A DNA stretch of 64,000 nt from Clostridium chromiireducens (GTDB taxonomy: Bacteria; Bacillota; Clostridia; Clostridiales; Clostridiaceae). Shown piece after piece: positions 44,698 through 55,476 of this stretch; positions within the stretch are counted from its first letter, which is position 1, and each line of letters starts with the position of its first letter. Location of the stretch: assembly GCF_002029255.1 (NCBI RefSeq), contig NZ_MZGT01000010.1, positions 38,912 through 102,911 on the forward strand, in the 5' to 3' direction. Made by a program: the position numbers and the translations under genes. The notes under the pieces are model-generated. The model did no database searches, had not been told where the DNA came from, and saw nothing but the letters and a program-made list of their open reading frames with translations.

Positions 44698-47094
44698 GTG
44701 CAATATGGATTAGGTATGAATAAATACGAAGAAATAAACGAGATGACCAAGATAAAAAGAAAAGTTTGGTTAAGAGCATCTGTAGCGAAATTAGGGATCA
44801 TTTTAGTTATAGGTATCTTACTTGGAAGAGTAAATTTGTTATTAAATCAATCTGATAGCCGGGGGATTGCACCCATAGGTATAGCATATTTAATAGCCAT
44901 TATTACAAGAGAAAATAAAAAGAAGAGTTTAGTTGCAGCAATAGGAATTGCTATAGGTTACTTAACGATTAATGATTTGCTAACTGATGGGTATATTTAT
45001 TTGGTATCTGTAATTTTGATAACAATGTATTATATTTTTATATCGCCAATTAAAAGAAGGCAAAAAGAATTGGCAAGCTTCGTAATAATATTTGGAAGTT
45101 TCTTCTTTTATGGACTTTTCATAAATAAATATGAATTGGGAGTGAACATAACTTTATGTTTGATACAGACATTAATTGTTGTTCCTATATATTATGTCAT
45201 AAAATATGCTTTAAATTCTTTAGAGGAAGTTAATACTAATTATTTTTTTTCTTCTGAGGAGTTAGTTAGTATAGGAATATTTATGTGTTTAATAATTGCT
45301 GGAATAGGAAATATTAATTTCATGGATTATTCAGTGAGGAATATATGCGCATTAACATTAGTCTTAGCGATTGCATATGTAGGTGGTGCCGCATATGGAG
45401 CGATGATTGGAGTTGCAATGGGAATAATGATAGGTGTGGCATCTAATGATATGATGTATAGTGTAGCCTTTTTTGGAGTTGGCGGTCTTATAGTCGGAGT
45501 ATTCAAGGATACAGGGAAAATATTTTCAATACTCTCAGGTGTAATAATTTATACTGCATTAGCTCTATATTCGAATGCAGTAACATTGAAATTAGGGATT
45601 GAGGTTTTAAGTAGTTCTATTCTATTTTTATGTATTCCCAAACCTGTGTATAAAAGTATTGAAGTTGAGATAAATCCGTACAAGAAGAAAGCATCGTTAG
45701 GAGAAATTCAATTGGATGCTATAAAGGAGGAATTCACTTTTAAATTAAAAGAACTGACCAATGTATTACTTGTAGTTTCAAAATGCTTAAGAAATGATAG
45801 TGAAAATGAAAAACTGCTAATTAAATCAAAAGGAAGTGCCTTGGTAGAAAATTTAGCTGATAGAAGTTGCTTAAATTGTGAAAATAAATCTTTGTGCTGG
45901 GAGAAAGGTTTTCATCAAACATTTAATTCTTTTCAACAGTTAATACAAAATTATGAGAAAGGAAATTTAGCTATACCGGTGGACTTGCAAAAGAAATGTG
46001 TTAAGAATTTTACTTTGCTAAGGAACACAGAGGCTATAGTAAGTAATTATAATATAAATGAAGCTATAAAGGAGAGATTGGCGGAGGGGAAGAATATAGT
46101 ATCAGCACATATATCAAATATATCGTGTACATTGGATAATCTTCTAAGTGATTTTAAAAGAGAAGTTAGTATTGATTCTGATTTGGAGAGAATCGTAAAG
46201 CGCGTATTAAATAAGAACATGATTCATTATAATGATGTTTTTTGCTATGTGGATAAAAATGGTAGAGTCAAAATTAGATTGAGTATAAATAATTATGAAA
46301 AAAGTAATTATTGTGAGAAGGATATTCTTTCTTTACTAGGTAGTGCAATAAGAATAAAGTTATATGTAGGGGATAATGGATGTAATATTAATACTAAGAC
46401 GAACGAGTGTACAATTGTTATAGAGGAAAAACCGAAGTACTCTATGGTTTCATATGGTGCTATAGAGCCTAAAGAAGGGGAAACTCAAATAGGAGATAGT
46501 TATAGTTTTGGAAAAACTACAAATGGAAATTATATGACTATATTAAGTGATGGAATGGGATCAGGTCCTGAAGCGAGGGAAGAAAGTAAATCAACTGTTG
46601 ATTTAGTGGAAAAACTTATGGAAGCAGGATTTAATGAGGATATAACTGTAAATACAGTCAACTCTATTGTGGGGATGAGATTTGCAGAAGGTGAGAAATA
46701 TTCTACATTGGATTTGAATAAAGTCAATTTATATGATGGTGAAACAGTGTTTGTTAAGATTGGCGCAGCACCTAGCTTCATAAAGAGGGGACGTGAGGTG
46801 AAAACAATCAATTCAAAAAACTTGCCATTTGGGCTTGTAGATGAAGTTGATGTAGAAATCATTAAAGAAACATTAAGGCCTGGGGATATTTTAGTAAATG
46901 TAAGTGACGGAGTTTTAGATATTGATAAATTAAATTCTGGAAGGTCTAATTGGATAGAAGAATTTTTAAAGAATATTAATGCAGATCCTAGGGAGCTTTC
47001 TGAAAAAATACTAAAACAAGCAATGAAGTTGAGTAAAGGGATTATTAAAGATGATATGACAGTAGTGGTTTCAAAAGTTTATTTAGATAGCTGA
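44698..47094 (+). CDS. spoIIE: Stage II sporulation protein E (PP2C phosphatase)
   Basis: SpoIIE dephosphorylates SpoIIAA in the forespore to activate sigma-F and also takes part in polar septation with FtsZ. The N-terminal ~300 residues contain about ten transmembrane helices, starting GIILVIGILLGRVNLLL. A central region carries a CxxCxxxxxCW cysteine cluster (near residue 390-400), and the C-terminal PP2C domain has ILSDGMGSGPEAREES (about 612-627) and VNVSDGVLD with the metal-binding Asp residues. The GTG at 44698 follows GAGG and is preferred to the TTG at 44677. 798 aa. It lies between the yab block and tilS, as in Bacillus. Confidence 0.95.
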   Translation: MQYGLGMNKYEEINEMTKIKRKVWLRASVAKLGIILVIGILLGRVNLLLNQSDSRGIAPIGIAYLIAIITRENKKKSLVAAIGIAIGYLTINDLLTDGYIYLVSVILITMYYIFISPIKRRQKELASFVIIFGSFFFYGLFINKYELGVNITLCLIQTLIVVPIYYVIKYALNSLEEVNTNYFFSSEELVSIGIFMCLIIAGIGNINFMDYSVRNICALTLVLAIAYVGGAAYGAMIGVAMGIMIGVASNDMMYSVAFFGVGGLIVGVFKDTGKIFSILSGVIIYTALALYSNAVTLKLGIEVLSSSILFLCIPKPVYKSIEVEINPYKKKASLGEIQLDAIKEEFTFKLKELTNVLLVVSKCLRNDSENEKLLIKSKGSALVENLADRSCLNCENKSLCWEKGFHQTFNSFQQLIQNYEKGNLAIPVDLQKKCVKNFTLLRNTEAIVSNYNINEAIKERLAEGKNIVSAHISNISCTLDNLLSDFKREVSIDSDLERIVKRVLNKNMIHYNDVFCYVDKNGRVKIRLSINNYEKSNYCEKDILSLLGSAIRIKLYVGDNGCNINTKTNECTIVIEEKPKYSMVSYGAIEPKEGETQIGDSYSFGKTTNGNYMTILSDGMGSGPEAREESKSTVDLVEKLMEAGFNEDITVNTVNSIVGMRFAEGEKYSTLDLNKVNLYDGETVFVKIGAAPSFIKRGREVKTINSKNLPFGLVDEVDVEIIKETLRPGDILVNVSDGVLDIDKLNSGRSNWIEEFLKNINADPRELSEKILKQAMKLSKGIIKDDMTVVVSKVYLDS

Positions 47095-47134
47095 GGAGGT
47101 GTGACTAGTTAATTATTCTCTCAGATACTTAAAT

Positions 47135-47198
47135 ATTATTAATAGCTGTTTCGAAGCTATATGTAAAATAGTTTTGAGACAGCTATTAATAATTTTAC
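47135..47198 (+). terminator. Terminator after spoIIE
   Basis: An 18-bp stem (47135-47152 with 47176-47193) with one G-U, followed by TTTTAC. Confidence 0.8.
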
Positions 47199-47298
47199 TT
47201 GAGTTAATATTTACATATGCAATATATATGCGTAAAATATACTATACAGCATTATGTTTACCGATACTATATTACAAAAAAAGTAGGTGTGTTAATTT

Positions 47299-48705
47299 TT
47301 GTATACAAAAGTGCTATCTTATATAAGAGATAATAATTTAATTAAACCGGGAGATAAAGTTCTAATAGCTCTTTCAGGAGGACCTGACTCTGTATGTCTT
47401 TTGAATATATTATTCCAATTAAAAGAGGAATTAGAGATAGAAATAGCTGCAGCGCATTTAAATCATCTTTTAAGAGGTGACGATTCATATAAGGATGAAG
47501 AATATGTAACTAATATATGCAGGGAAATGGGAATAAGATACTTTATAAAACGTGTGGATATAAATGAATATTCTAAGGAATATAAGGTGTCTTCAGAAAT
47601 GGCAGGTAGAAGTGTTAGATATGATTTTTTTGATGAGATTCTGAAGAAGGAAGGATTTAATAAAATTGCTACAGCACATAATGCTAATGATCAAGCGGAA
47701 ACGATTTTATTTAGGATTATGAGGGGGACTGGTCTTGAAGGAATTGTAGGAATTAAGGCATTTAGAGATGAAAAGATAATAAGGCCCATTTTATGTCTTG
47801 GAAGAGAAGAAATTGAAAAATATATAGAATCTAAAAATTTAAAACCTAGAATTGATAAAACTAATTTTGAAAGAATATATAATAGGAACAAAATAAGATT
47901 AGATATATTACCATATATGAAAGCTAATTTTAATGAAGATATAGTACAAACTTTGAATAGGATGTCAGTGCTTTTAAAAAAAGATAATGAATTCCTTGAA
48001 AAATTATCTCTAGATTTATACAATAAATATTGTGTAGAATATGATGATTATTTTATAATAAAAAGGGAGATATTTAGAGAAGAAGAAGCCGTGCTTAATA
48101 GAACACTAAGACATGCCATAACTAAGTATTCAAAATCGAACTATGATTTTGAAATGAAGCATATATATATGATTATTGATTTAGCTAAAAAGGAATCTGG
48201 GAAAGTATCAGAATTACCAAATCAAATTTATGTTGAAAATATTTATGGAGATATATACATAAAAAGAAAAAAAGAAAAACTAAATACAATTAATATCAAA
48301 GAAGAGATAAATCTAAATAAGAATAATGCGCATAACAATACAATTGAATTTCGTAATTATTACATTAAGTTTTCAGTGATGAATAATCACAAAGAAAATA
48401 GTATAAATTTAAATGAAAGTAATTTAATAAAATATTTTGATTTTGATAAGGTAAATGGGATTATTTCAGTAAGAAATAGAAAGAATGGAGATAAAATTGT
48501 TCCTTTAGGTATGAATGGAAGTAAAAAATTGAAAGATATCTTCATTGATATGAAGATTTCAAAAGATGAAAGAGATACTATCCCCATTTTATGTTTTGAT
48601 GAAAGAGTTGCATGGATTATTGGGGTCAGAAATTCAGAAGAATATAAAGTTACTGCACAAAGTAAAAATATATTAAAAGTAGTTGTCGAGAGGAAGGAAT
48701 ATTGA
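47299..48705 (+). CDS. tilS: tRNA(Ile)-lysidine synthetase
   Basis: TilS converts the CAU anticodon cytidine of tRNA-Ile2 to lysidine so that it reads AUA. The PP-loop ATP motif LSGGPDS is at residues 25-31, HLNHLLRGDDS and AHNANDQAETILFRIMRGTGL are family hallmarks, and the C-terminal domain (about 390-468) is the tRNA-binding TilS_C module. 468 aa. The start is TTG after a weak GTAGGTGTG. The gene is followed by hpt and ftsH, a very conserved trio in Firmicutes, with a two-base gap to the hpt start. Confidence 0.95.
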   Translation: MYTKVLSYIRDNNLIKPGDKVLIALSGGPDSVCLLNILFQLKEELEIEIAAAHLNHLLRGDDSYKDEEYVTNICREMGIRYFIKRVDINEYSKEYKVSSEMAGRSVRYDFFDEILKKEGFNKIATAHNANDQAETILFRIMRGTGLEGIVGIKAFRDEKIIRPILCLGREEIEKYIESKNLKPRIDKTNFERIYNRNKIRLDILPYMKANFNEDIVQTLNRMSVLLKKDNEFLEKLSLDLYNKYCVEYDDYFIIKREIFREEEAVLNRTLRHAITKYSKSNYDFEMKHIYMIIDLAKKESGKVSELPNQIYVENIYGDIYIKRKKEKLNTINIKEEINLNKNNAHNNTIEFRNYYIKFSVMNNHKENSINLNESNLIKYFDFDKVNGIISVRNRKNGDKIVPLGMNGSKKLKDIFIDMKISKDERDTIPILCFDERVAWIIGVRNSEEYKVTAQSKNILKVVVERKEY

Positions 48706-48707
48706 AT

Positions 48708-49247
48708 ATGAAACAAGATATACAAGAGATATTATTTTCAGAAGAGGTCTTAACAAAGAGAATTAAAGAACTTGCTGATAAAATAAGTAATGATTATAAA
48801 GGAAAGGATTTAGTTGTAGTTGGAATATTAAAAGGATCTGTTTTATTTGCGGCAGAGTTAATTAAGAATATATCTATTCATTGTGAAATAGATTTTATGG
48901 CAGTATCAAGCTATGGAAATTCTACAGAGACATCTGGTGTTGTGAGAATTTTGAAAGATTTAGACAATAATATTGAAGGAAAAGATATACTAGTAGTTGA
49001 AGATATTGTTGATACAGGAGTTACTTTAACATATTTATTAAAATATTTAGAAGCTAGAAAGGCAAATAGTATAGAAATAGTAGCTTTACTAAACAAGCAA
49101 GCAAGAAGAGTTTCGAATTTAGATGTTAGATATGTTGGGTTTGAAGTACCCGATGGATTCATAGTTGGGTATGGAATAGATTATGCTGAAAAATATAGGA
49201 ATCTACCGTTTATAGGTATATTAAAACCTGAAGTATATGAAAAATAG
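48708..49247 (+). CDS. hpt: Hypoxanthine phosphoribosyltransferase
   Basis: A purine-salvage enzyme converting hypoxanthine and guanine with PRPP to IMP and GMP. The PRPP motif LVVEDIVDTGVTL and the KGSVLFAAEL loop are intact. The C-terminal YVGFEVPDGFIVGYGIDYAE gives base recognition. The ATG at 48708, two bases after the tilS stop, follows AGGAAGGA; the frame's TTG at 48702 overlaps tilS. 179 aa, normal. PRPP dependence links it functionally to prs and purR in this window. Confidence 0.96.
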   Translation: MKQDIQEILFSEEVLTKRIKELADKISNDYKGKDLVVVGILKGSVLFAAELIKNISIHCEIDFMAVSSYGNSTETSGVVRILKDLDNNIEGKDILVVEDIVDTGVTLTYLLKYLEARKANSIEIVALLNKQARRVSNLDVRYVGFEVPDGFIVGYGIDYAEKYRNLPFIGILKPEVYEK

Positions 49248-49321
49248 GGGTTGCAATTTTCGTTGTAATAAGAATATTCGTATGGTAAAATTTTAAATAT
49301 GATGAGAGAGGGGGGCCTTGA

Positions 49322-51130
49322 ATGAAAAAATATTCAAGCGCAGCTGTATGGATTGTGTGTTCTGTCATGCTAGTTTTAGCAGCAGTTACTATGTGGCAGA
49401 CAGGAAAAGGGTCAAGTGATATGGCATATAGTGCATTCGTACAAAAGTGGAATGCAAACGAAATAGAGAGCGTTATAATTAAAGAAGATAGTATGACCAT
49501 AGAAGGTAAGACAACTGATAATAAGAGTTTTGTTACGTATGCTCCAGGTGAACTTGTTAGTTCATTAATAGAGAATCAACCCAAATCAGAAGTTAAAGTG
49601 GTTTTTGAAAAACCATCTAATAATGCAACATGGATTGCAACATTGCTTCCATTTGTGTTGATGGCAGTATTTATATTTATATTCTTATTTATATTTACAC
49701 AACAGTCCCAAAGCGGAGGTGGAGGTAGAGGTGTTATGAATTTTGGTAAAAGTAAGGCCAAAATGGTAACTCCAGATACTCAAACTGTAACGTTTGAAGA
49801 TATAGCGGGTGCAGATGAAGAAAAAGCAGAACTTGAAGAAATTGTTGATTTTCTAAAGTTGCCAGCTAGATATATACAAATGGGTGCTAGAATACCTAAG
49901 GGTGTATTATTAGTTGGGCCTCCTGGAACAGGGAAAACTTTACTTGCAAAAGCAATAGCGGGAGAAGCGGGAGTACCATTTTTCAGTATATCAGGTTCAG
50001 ATTTTGTTGAGATGTTTGTTGGTGTTGGTGCATCAAGAGTTAGAAGTTTATTTGAAGAAGCTAAGAAAAATTCGCCTTGCATTGTTTTCATAGATGAGAT
50101 TGATGCTGTTGGAAGACAAAGAGGTGCTGGATTAGGCGGCGGTCATGATGAAAGAGAACAGACGCTAAATCAACTTCTTGTTGAAATGGATGGGTTTGGT
50201 GTAAATGAAGGCATAATTATGATTGCGGCAACAAACAGACCAGATATATTAGATCCTGCATTATTGAGACCTGGAAGATTTGATAGACAAATAATGGTTG
50301 GAGCGCCAGATGTAAAAGGCAGAGAGGAAATTCTGAAAGTACACACAAAAAAGAAACCTCTTAAAGACGATGTTAAATTAGATGTACTTGCAAAGAGAAC
50401 GCCAGGATTCTCAGGAGCAGATTTAGAGAATTTAACAAATGAAGCAGCTTTACTTGCAGTTAGAAGAGAAAGAAAACAAATTTCTATGTCTGAAATGGAA
50501 GAAGCCATAACTAAGGTAATTGCAGGACCAGAAAAGAAAAGTAGAGTAATAACTGAGCATGATAGGAAATTGACAGCCTACCACGAGGCAGGTCATGCAG
50601 TTGTTATGAGATTGCTTCCGAATTGTGACCCGGTTCATGAAATAAGCGTAATTCCGAGAGGAAGAGCTGGTGGATATACTATGCATCTTCCTAAAGAGGA
50701 TACTTCATACACTTCAAAATCTAAATTAGAAGATGAAATGGTTGGACTCTTAGGTGGAAGAGTTGCTGAAAAATTGATCATGGGGGATATAAGCACTGGT
50801 GCTAAAAGTGATATAGATAGAGCAAGTCATATAGCTAGAAGTATGGTTATGGATTATGGTATGAGTGAAGTAATTGGAACAATATCATATAATGCATCTA
50901 GTCATGATGAAGTGTTCCTTGGAAGAGATTTGGGAAAAGGCAGAGATTTTAGTGAAGAAATTGGTTCTAAAATAGACAAAGAGATTAAAAGATTTATTGA
51001 TGAAGCATATGATAAGGCTAATAAACTGTTAAAAGAAAATATGGATATATTACATGCTGTAGCACAAGCTTTAATTGAAAAAGAGAAGCTAGATGCAGAA
51101 GAATTCGAAAAGATCTTTATAAATAATTAA
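49322..51130 (+). CDS. ftsH: ATP-dependent zinc metalloprotease FtsH
   Basis: This membrane-bound AAA+ protease degrades misfolded membrane proteins and regulators, and is needed for sporulation in Bacillus. Two transmembrane helices (residues ~7-24 and ~103-125) flank a small extracellular domain. Walker A GPPGTGKT is at 199-206, Walker B is IVFIDEIDA, and the SRH is [19 protein letters not shown]. The zinc site is HEAGH starting at His421. 602 aa, complete apart from a short C-terminal tail. The SD is GAGAGG. A strong terminator follows. Confidence 0.97.
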   Translation: MKKYSSAAVWIVCSVMLVLAAVTMWQTGKGSSDMAYSAFVQKWNANEIESVIIKEDSMTIEGKTTDNKSFVTYAPGELVSSLIENQPKSEVKVVFEKPSNNATWIATLLPFVLMAVFIFIFLFIFTQQSQSGGGGRGVMNFGKSKAKMVTPDTQTVTFEDIAGADEEKAELEEIVDFLKLPARYIQMGARIPKGVLLVGPPGTGKTLLAKAIAGEAGVPFFSISGSDFVEMFVGVGASRVRSLFEEAKKNSPCIVFIDEIDAVGRQRGAGLGGGHDEREQTLNQLLVEMDGFGVNEGIIMIAATNRPDILDPALLRPGRFDRQIMVGAPDVKGREEILKVHTKKKPLKDDVKLDVLAKRTPGFSGADLENLTNEAALLAVRRERKQISMSEMEEAITKVIAGPEKKSRVITEHDRKLTAYHEAGHAVVMRLLPNCDPVHEISVIPRGRAGGYTMHLPKEDTSYTSKSKLEDEMVGLLGGRVAEKLIMGDISTGAKSDIDRASHIARSMVMDYGMSEVIGTISYNASSHDEVFLGRDLGKGRDFSEEIGSKIDKEIKRFIDEAYDKANKLLKENMDILHAVAQALIEKEKLDAEEFEKIFINN

Positions 51131-51135
51131 TGAGT

Positions 51136-51182
51136 AAAAGCTATTTCAGTGTAAAACATTTTGAAATAGCTTTTGTTTTTTC
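51136..51182 (+). terminator. Terminator after ftsH
   Basis: AAAAGCTATTTCA (51136-51148) pairs perfectly with TGAAATAGCTTTT (51162-51174), then a T-run. Confidence 0.93.
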
Positions 51183-51260
51183 AAGGAAAATCATAAATGT
51201 ATTGAATTGGCTAACTATAGGCTATTTAGGAAATATATATTTTGCATAATTTATAATTGC

Positions 51261-51312
51261 TATACTCAAAATAGTAATAAGTATCAGCAATAATGCGAAT
51301 AATTTGAGTATA
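51261..51312 (+). repeat. Inverted repeat in the fhs leader region
   Basis: TATACTCAAA (51261-51270) and TTTGAGTATA (51303-51312) are perfect 10-bp arms with a 32-nt interior, 100 bases before fhs. No T-run follows. It could be a leader structure or an operator. Confidence 0.35.
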
Positions 51313-51411
51313 TTTCTATGAATTGTTCGAAAAAACTTTTATTGAATAAATTGAAGTGATATAATGTATATACAATATATCGATTATGGTTAATATTAGG
51401 AGGATACTTAA

Positions 51412-53082
51412 ATGAAAAGTGATATTCAAATTGCACAGGAAGCGAAGATGGAGCCGATAAAAAGTATAGCTGAAAAATTAGGTCTTTGCGAAGATGATAT
51501 TGAATACTATGGAAAATATAAATGTAAGATATCTTTAGATGTGTATGATAAAGTAAAGAATAATAAAGACGGAAGATTAGTTTTAGTAACAGCTATAAAC
51601 CCAACACCAGCTGGTGAAGGAAAATCAACAGTCACTGTTGGTTTAGGGCAGGCGCTAAATAAGATTGGTAAGAGGGCGGTAATAGCGTTGAGAGAACCAT
51701 CCCTAGGACCGGTTTTTGGAGTAAAAGGTGGAGCTGCAGGTGGTGGATATGCCCAAGTAGTTCCGATGGAAGATATTAATCTTCATTTTACTGGTGATAT
51801 GCATGCTATTACATCTGCTAATAACTTATTGTCAGCTGCTATAGATAATCATATACATCAAGGAAATATTTTAAAGATTGATTCTAGAAGGATAGTTTTT
51901 AAAAGAGTTATTGACATGAATGATAGAGCGTTAAGACATATTGTTGTTGGAATGGGTGGAAAGGTTAATGGGTTCGTTAGAGAAGATGGGTTCAATATAA
52001 CTGTTGCATCTGAAATAATGGCTATTTTATGCTTGGCAAGTGATTTAGAAGATTTAAAAGAAAGAATGGGGAATATAGTTGTTGCATATGATTTAGACGG
52101 TGAACCAGTATATGCAAGACAATTGGAGATTCAAGGTGCTATGGCTTTACTTATGAAAGATGCAATTAAGCCTAACCTAGTTCAAACATTAGAAAATACT
52201 CCAGCATTAATACATGGGGGGCCATTTGCTAATATTGCTCACGGGTGTAATTCTATAATGGCAACTAAGTTGGCTTTAAAGCTTGGAGAGATTGCAGTAA
52301 CTGAAGCAGGATTTGGAGCAGATTTGGGAGCTGAGAAGTTCTTTGACATAAAGTGTAGATATGGAGAGTTAAAACCAGAGTGTGTTGTAATAGTAGCGAC
52401 AATTAGGGCATTAAAACATCATGGAGGAGTAGCTAAGACTGAATTGAACAATCCAAATGTTTCAGCTTTATCAAATGGAATAGCTAATCTAGAAAAACAA
52501 ATAGAGAATATAAAGAAGTTTAATGTAACACCAGTTGTTGCTATAAATAAATTTGTAACAGATAGTCTAGAGGAAGTAGAATTTATTAAAAACTTCTGTG
52601 ATAATATGGGAATTAAAGTAGCCCTATGTGATGTATGGGCCAAAGGAGGAGAAGGTGGAGTTGAACTAGGAAATATAGTGTTAGATATATTAGATAAGAA
52701 CAATTCAAATTTTTCACCAATATATGATAAAGAAGATTCTATTGAAGAAAAAATACAGACTATTGCCAGGGAAATTTATGGAGCTGACAAAGTAAATTAT
52801 ACACCAGCTGCTAAAAAACAAATTGCTGAACTAGAAAAATTTAGATTAGATAAATTGCCTATATGCATGGCAAAAACGCAGTACTCTTTATCAGATAACC
52901 CAAGTCTTTTAGCTAGGCCGCAGGGATTTGATATAACTGTAAAGGAAGTTAGAGTATCTAATGGTGCAGGATTTATAGTTGTCCAAACTGGAGATATAAT
53001 GACAATGCCAGGTCTTCCTAAGGTTCCGGCCGCAAACAAGATGGATGTCTTAAAGAGTGGAGAGATAATAGGATTATTTTAA
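51412..53082 (+). CDS. fhs: Formate-tetrahydrofolate ligase
   Basis: Fhs makes 10-formyl-THF from formate, THF and ATP and is the entry to the one-carbon pool in clostridia. The P-loop [18 protein letters not shown] lies at about residues 64-81. [23 protein letters not shown] and [15 protein letters not shown] are highly conserved family blocks, and the C-terminal [11 protein letters not shown] and [10 protein letters not shown] are present. 556 aa, normal. The SD is AGGAGG. The gene is an insertion between ftsH and coaX compared with Bacillus, and it has its own upstream region and a terminator after. Confidence 0.97.
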   Translation: MKSDIQIAQEAKMEPIKSIAEKLGLCEDDIEYYGKYKCKISLDVYDKVKNNKDGRLVLVTAINPTPAGEGKSTVTVGLGQALNKIGKRAVIALREPSLGPVFGVKGGAAGGGYAQVVPMEDINLHFTGDMHAITSANNLLSAAIDNHIHQGNILKIDSRRIVFKRVIDMNDRALRHIVVGMGGKVNGFVREDGFNITVASEIMAILCLASDLEDLKERMGNIVVAYDLDGEPVYARQLEIQGAMALLMKDAIKPNLVQTLENTPALIHGGPFANIAHGCNSIMATKLALKLGEIAVTEAGFGADLGAEKFFDIKCRYGELKPECVVIVATIRALKHHGGVAKTELNNPNVSALSNGIANLEKQIENIKKFNVTPVVAINKFVTDSLEEVEFIKNFCDNMGIKVALCDVWAKGGEGGVELGNIVLDILDKNNSNFSPIYDKEDSIEEKIQTIAREIYGADKVNYTPAAKKQIAELEKFRLDKLPICMAKTQYSLSDNPSLLARPQGFDITVKEVRVSNGAGFIVVQTGDIMTMPGLPKVPAANKMDVLKSGEIIGLF

Positions 53083-53153
53083 CTTATAAAAGTATTTATT
53101 AAAATAAAAATATAAGAAAATGATGGGATTGTATTAAAATGATCGTTAAACCC

Positions 53154-53181
53154 TTGACAAATAAATTAGAATTGTTAAAAT
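53154..53181 (+). promoter_or_regulatory. Promoter between fhs and coaX
   Basis: Consensus TTGACA (53154-53159), 16 bp and TAAAAT (53176-53181). A terminator-like hairpin lies between this promoter and coaX. Confidence 0.7.
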
Positions 53182-53213
53182 TATATTGTTATTTTTAAGT
53201 GAATTTCTAAATT

Positions 53214-53241
53214 AAGGCAGCTCTTTGGGCTGCTTTTAATT
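53214..53241 (+). terminator. Terminator or attenuator in the coaX leader
   Basis: AAGGCAGC pairs with GCTGCTTT around a short loop, followed by TTAATTT. It is 25 bases after the expected transcription start of the promoter at 53154, so it may attenuate coaX as well as end fhs transcripts. Confidence 0.65.
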
Positions 53242-53266
53242 TAACTGTATTAAGGTGGTGCTTTCT

Positions 53267-54067
53267 ATGATTTTACTTGTTGATGCAGGTAATACTAATA
53301 TTGTTCTGGGAGTACATGATGGAGAAAAGTATATAGCTAGTTGGCGTATTTCAAGTGAAGGAAATAAAACTTCAGATGAGTATGGTATACAGGTTATGCA
53401 ATTATTTAACTTAAGTAATATCAATCCTAAAGATATTGCTGGAGTTATAGTCTCTTCTGTTGTTCCTAATATAATGCATTCTTTAGAAAATATGTTAAGA
53501 AAATGCTTTTGCCATGAACCTATAATAGTTGGACCGGGAGTGAAGACGGGAATAAATATTAAATATGATAATCCAAGAGAAGTTGGGGCTGATAGAATAG
53601 TAAATGCCGTTGCGGCGTATGAAATCTATAAAAGACCAGTTATAATAATTGATTTTGGAACAGCCACGACTTTTTGCGCGGTTAGGGCAAATGGAGATTA
53701 TCTTGGAGGATGTATATGTCCTGGAATAAGAATTTCAGCAGATGCTTTATTTGAAAGGGCAGCTAAGCTTCCAAGAGTAGAATTGGAAGTGCCTAAGAAT
53801 ATGATTTGCAAAAATACTGTATCAAGCATGCAGGCAGGAATTTTATTCGGTTATATTGGGCAAGTTGAATATATAGTTAAAAAGATGAAACAGGAAATGA
53901 AAAATTCTAAATATAAGGAAGAACCGTTTGTGCTAGCAACAGGTGGGTTAGCTAATTTAATAGCTAAAGAAACTGATGTTATAGACAAAGTTGATTCGGA
54001 TTTAACTTTAGAAGGATTAAAAATATTATATGAAAAAAATAAGGAAACGGAAAATTTTCAAAGCTAA
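53267..54067 (+). CDS. coaX: Type III pantothenate kinase
   Basis: CoaX phosphorylates pantothenate in coenzyme A synthesis. It belongs to the ASKHA fold, is not feedback-inhibited by CoA and usually needs a monovalent cation. The N-terminal phosphate loop [13 protein letters not shown] (Asp6), the [13 protein letters not shown] block and [10 protein letters not shown] are diagnostic. The ATG at 53267 follows AAGGTGGTG, and the upstream in-frame start lacks an SD. 266 aa. In Bacillus coaX also follows ftsH. dusB starts 46 bases downstream on the same transcript. Confidence 0.96.
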   Translation: MILLVDAGNTNIVLGVHDGEKYIASWRISSEGNKTSDEYGIQVMQLFNLSNINPKDIAGVIVSSVVPNIMHSLENMLRKCFCHEPIIVGPGVKTGINIKYDNPREVGADRIVNAVAAYEIYKRPVIIIDFGTATTFCAVRANGDYLGGCICPGIRISADALFERAAKLPRVELEVPKNMICKNTVSSMQAGILFGYIGQVEYIVKKMKQEMKNSKYKEEPFVLATGGLANLIAKETDVIDKVDSDLTLEGLKILYEKNKETENFQS

Positions 54068-54113
54068 AATAATATGCAGTCCGAAAATATAGAAGGTGAG
54101 GAGTACATTCTAA

Positions 54114-55079
54114 ATGAAGATAGGGAAGTTAACCTTTGAGAATAATATATTCTTAGCACCCATGGCAGGTGTAACAGATATATCTTTTAGAGGACTATGC
54201 AAAGAAATGGGATGTGGGTTAGTTTATACTGAAATGGTTAGTGCTAAAGCGTTATATTATGGAAGTGAGAATACACAAGCATTGCTTAGAACAGCAGATG
54301 AAGAAAGACCTGTGGCGGCTCAAATCTTCGGAAGAGATCCGGAGATTATGGCAAATATTTGCGAGGAACATCTTAATAATAGAGATGATATTTGTATTAT
54401 AGACATAAATATGGGATGTCCTGCTCCTAAAATAGTTAAAAATGGAGAAGGGTCTGCATTAATGAAAGAACCAGAACTTGCATTTAATATTGTAAAGGAA
54501 ATAAAAAAGGTTTCATCAAAACCAGTTACTGTTAAGTTTAGAAAAGGATTTGATGATGATAACATTAATGCAGTAGAATTTGCAAAAGGTATGGAACAAG
54601 CAGGGGTTGATGCAATTGCTATCCACGGAAGAACTACAAAACAAATGTATCAAGGGTTTGCCGATTGGGATATAATAAAAAAAGTCAAAGATGGTGTGTC
54701 AATACCTGTAATAGGAAATGGAGATGTATTTTCTCCAGAAGACGCTTTAAAGATGAAAGAAATAACTAACTGCGATGGCATAATGATAGCTAGAGGAAGT
54801 CAAGGAAATCCATGGATATTTAAGCAAGTTAGCAGCATATTAAAAAATGAACCTATTAAAGAAATATCACATAGGGAAAGAGTTGAAATGTGCCTTAGGC
54901 ACTATGAATTGGCACTTAAATACGATGGTGAATTTAAAGCTATAAGAGAGATGAGAAAACATGCATCATGGTATATTAAAGGGTTACCAAGATGTACAGA
55001 TATTAAAAATGAAATTAATACAATAAATGATAGCAGCAAAGTAATAGAAATTTTGAAGAAATATAAAGAAGAAGTATAA
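54114..55079 (+). CDS. dusB: tRNA-dihydrouridine synthase (DusB-like)
   Basis: A flavoenzyme that reduces uridines in the tRNA D-loop. The TIM barrel begins [21 protein letters not shown]. The catalytic Cys102 lies in [10 protein letters not shown], followed by GEGSALM, and the FMN/phosphate site [14 protein letters not shown] plus [11 protein letters not shown] is intact. 321 aa, complete. In Bacillus dusB lies between the folate genes and lysS; here it sits between coaX and greA-lysS. The region after its stop is strongly structured. Confidence 0.95.
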   Translation: MKIGKLTFENNIFLAPMAGVTDISFRGLCKEMGCGLVYTEMVSAKALYYGSENTQALLRTADEERPVAAQIFGRDPEIMANICEEHLNNRDDICIIDINMGCPAPKIVKNGEGSALMKEPELAFNIVKEIKKVSSKPVTVKFRKGFDDDNINAVEFAKGMEQAGVDAIAIHGRTTKQMYQGFADWDIIKKVKDGVSIPVIGNGDVFSPEDALKMKEITNCDGIMIARGSQGNPWIFKQVSSILKNEPIKEISHRERVEMCLRHYELALKYDGEFKAIREMRKHASWYIKGLPRCTDIKNEINTINDSSKVIEILKKYKEEV

Positions 55080-55083
55080 TTTG

Positions 55084-55207
55084 ATCACTAAAATCATATT
55101 ATTAATACTCGCATAAATTTATTATTTATACGTATTAAAAATAATATTGTAGATATTATAAGATTAACAACAAATTTCTAACTTAAATCAAATAATATTT
55201 TAGTGAT
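55084..55207 (+). ncRNA. Structured region after dusB (possible 3' UTR element or small RNA)
   Basis: ATCACTAAAAT (55084-55094) pairs perfectly with ATTTTAGTGAT (55197-55207) and closes a 124-nt domain. Inside are TTAATAC/GTATTAA (55102-55108, 55132-55138), with an inner ATAAAT/ATTTAT stem, and ATAATAT/ATATTAT (55141-55147, 55153-55159). The fold begins five bases after the dusB stop. The AT-rich composition makes chance pairing possible. Confidence 0.35.
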
Positions 55208-55249
55208 GAATTAAACAGAATACTATGAATTGCTTTCAGTTAGGATTTA

Positions 55250-55278
55250 TTGACATATCAAATATGCTGATTTATAAT
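55250..55278 (+). promoter_or_regulatory. Consensus sigma-A promoter upstream of greA
   Basis: Perfect TTGACA (55250-55255), 17 bp, perfect TATAAT (55273-55278). It is about 200 bases from greA but only 22 bases from an excellent SD with a four-codon frame. Confidence 0.85.
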
Positions 55279-55313
55279 TAGTTAAATGATTTTGAGGCTA
55301 AGGAGATATTATA

Positions 55314-55328
55314 ATGTATTTATGTTAG
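55314..55328 (+). CDS. Four-codon minimal ORF in the greA leader
   Basis: AAGGAG (55300-55305) is eight bases before ATG TAT TTA TGT TAG, so a ribosome would make MYLC and stop. It follows a consensus promoter directly. It may be a leader peptide, a relic of a gene or a chance occurrence. Confidence 0.3.
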   Translation: MYLC

Positions 55329-55476
55329 TTTGATAAGTTTTATTTTATTAACAGTATAATATCTTAATGATAAAGCGTATAATAAGAAAACTTAGGTAAT
55401 ATTAGTTTGAATCAAACTCAATAATTACAATTATTAATTAAATAATTATAAAAGGTTTTAAAGGGGAGTAAAGTAT

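Noticed and set aside
53214..53266. Riboswitch for coaX
   Set aside because: Only about 80 bases between promoter and start and a single simple hairpin; no aptamer-sized structure.
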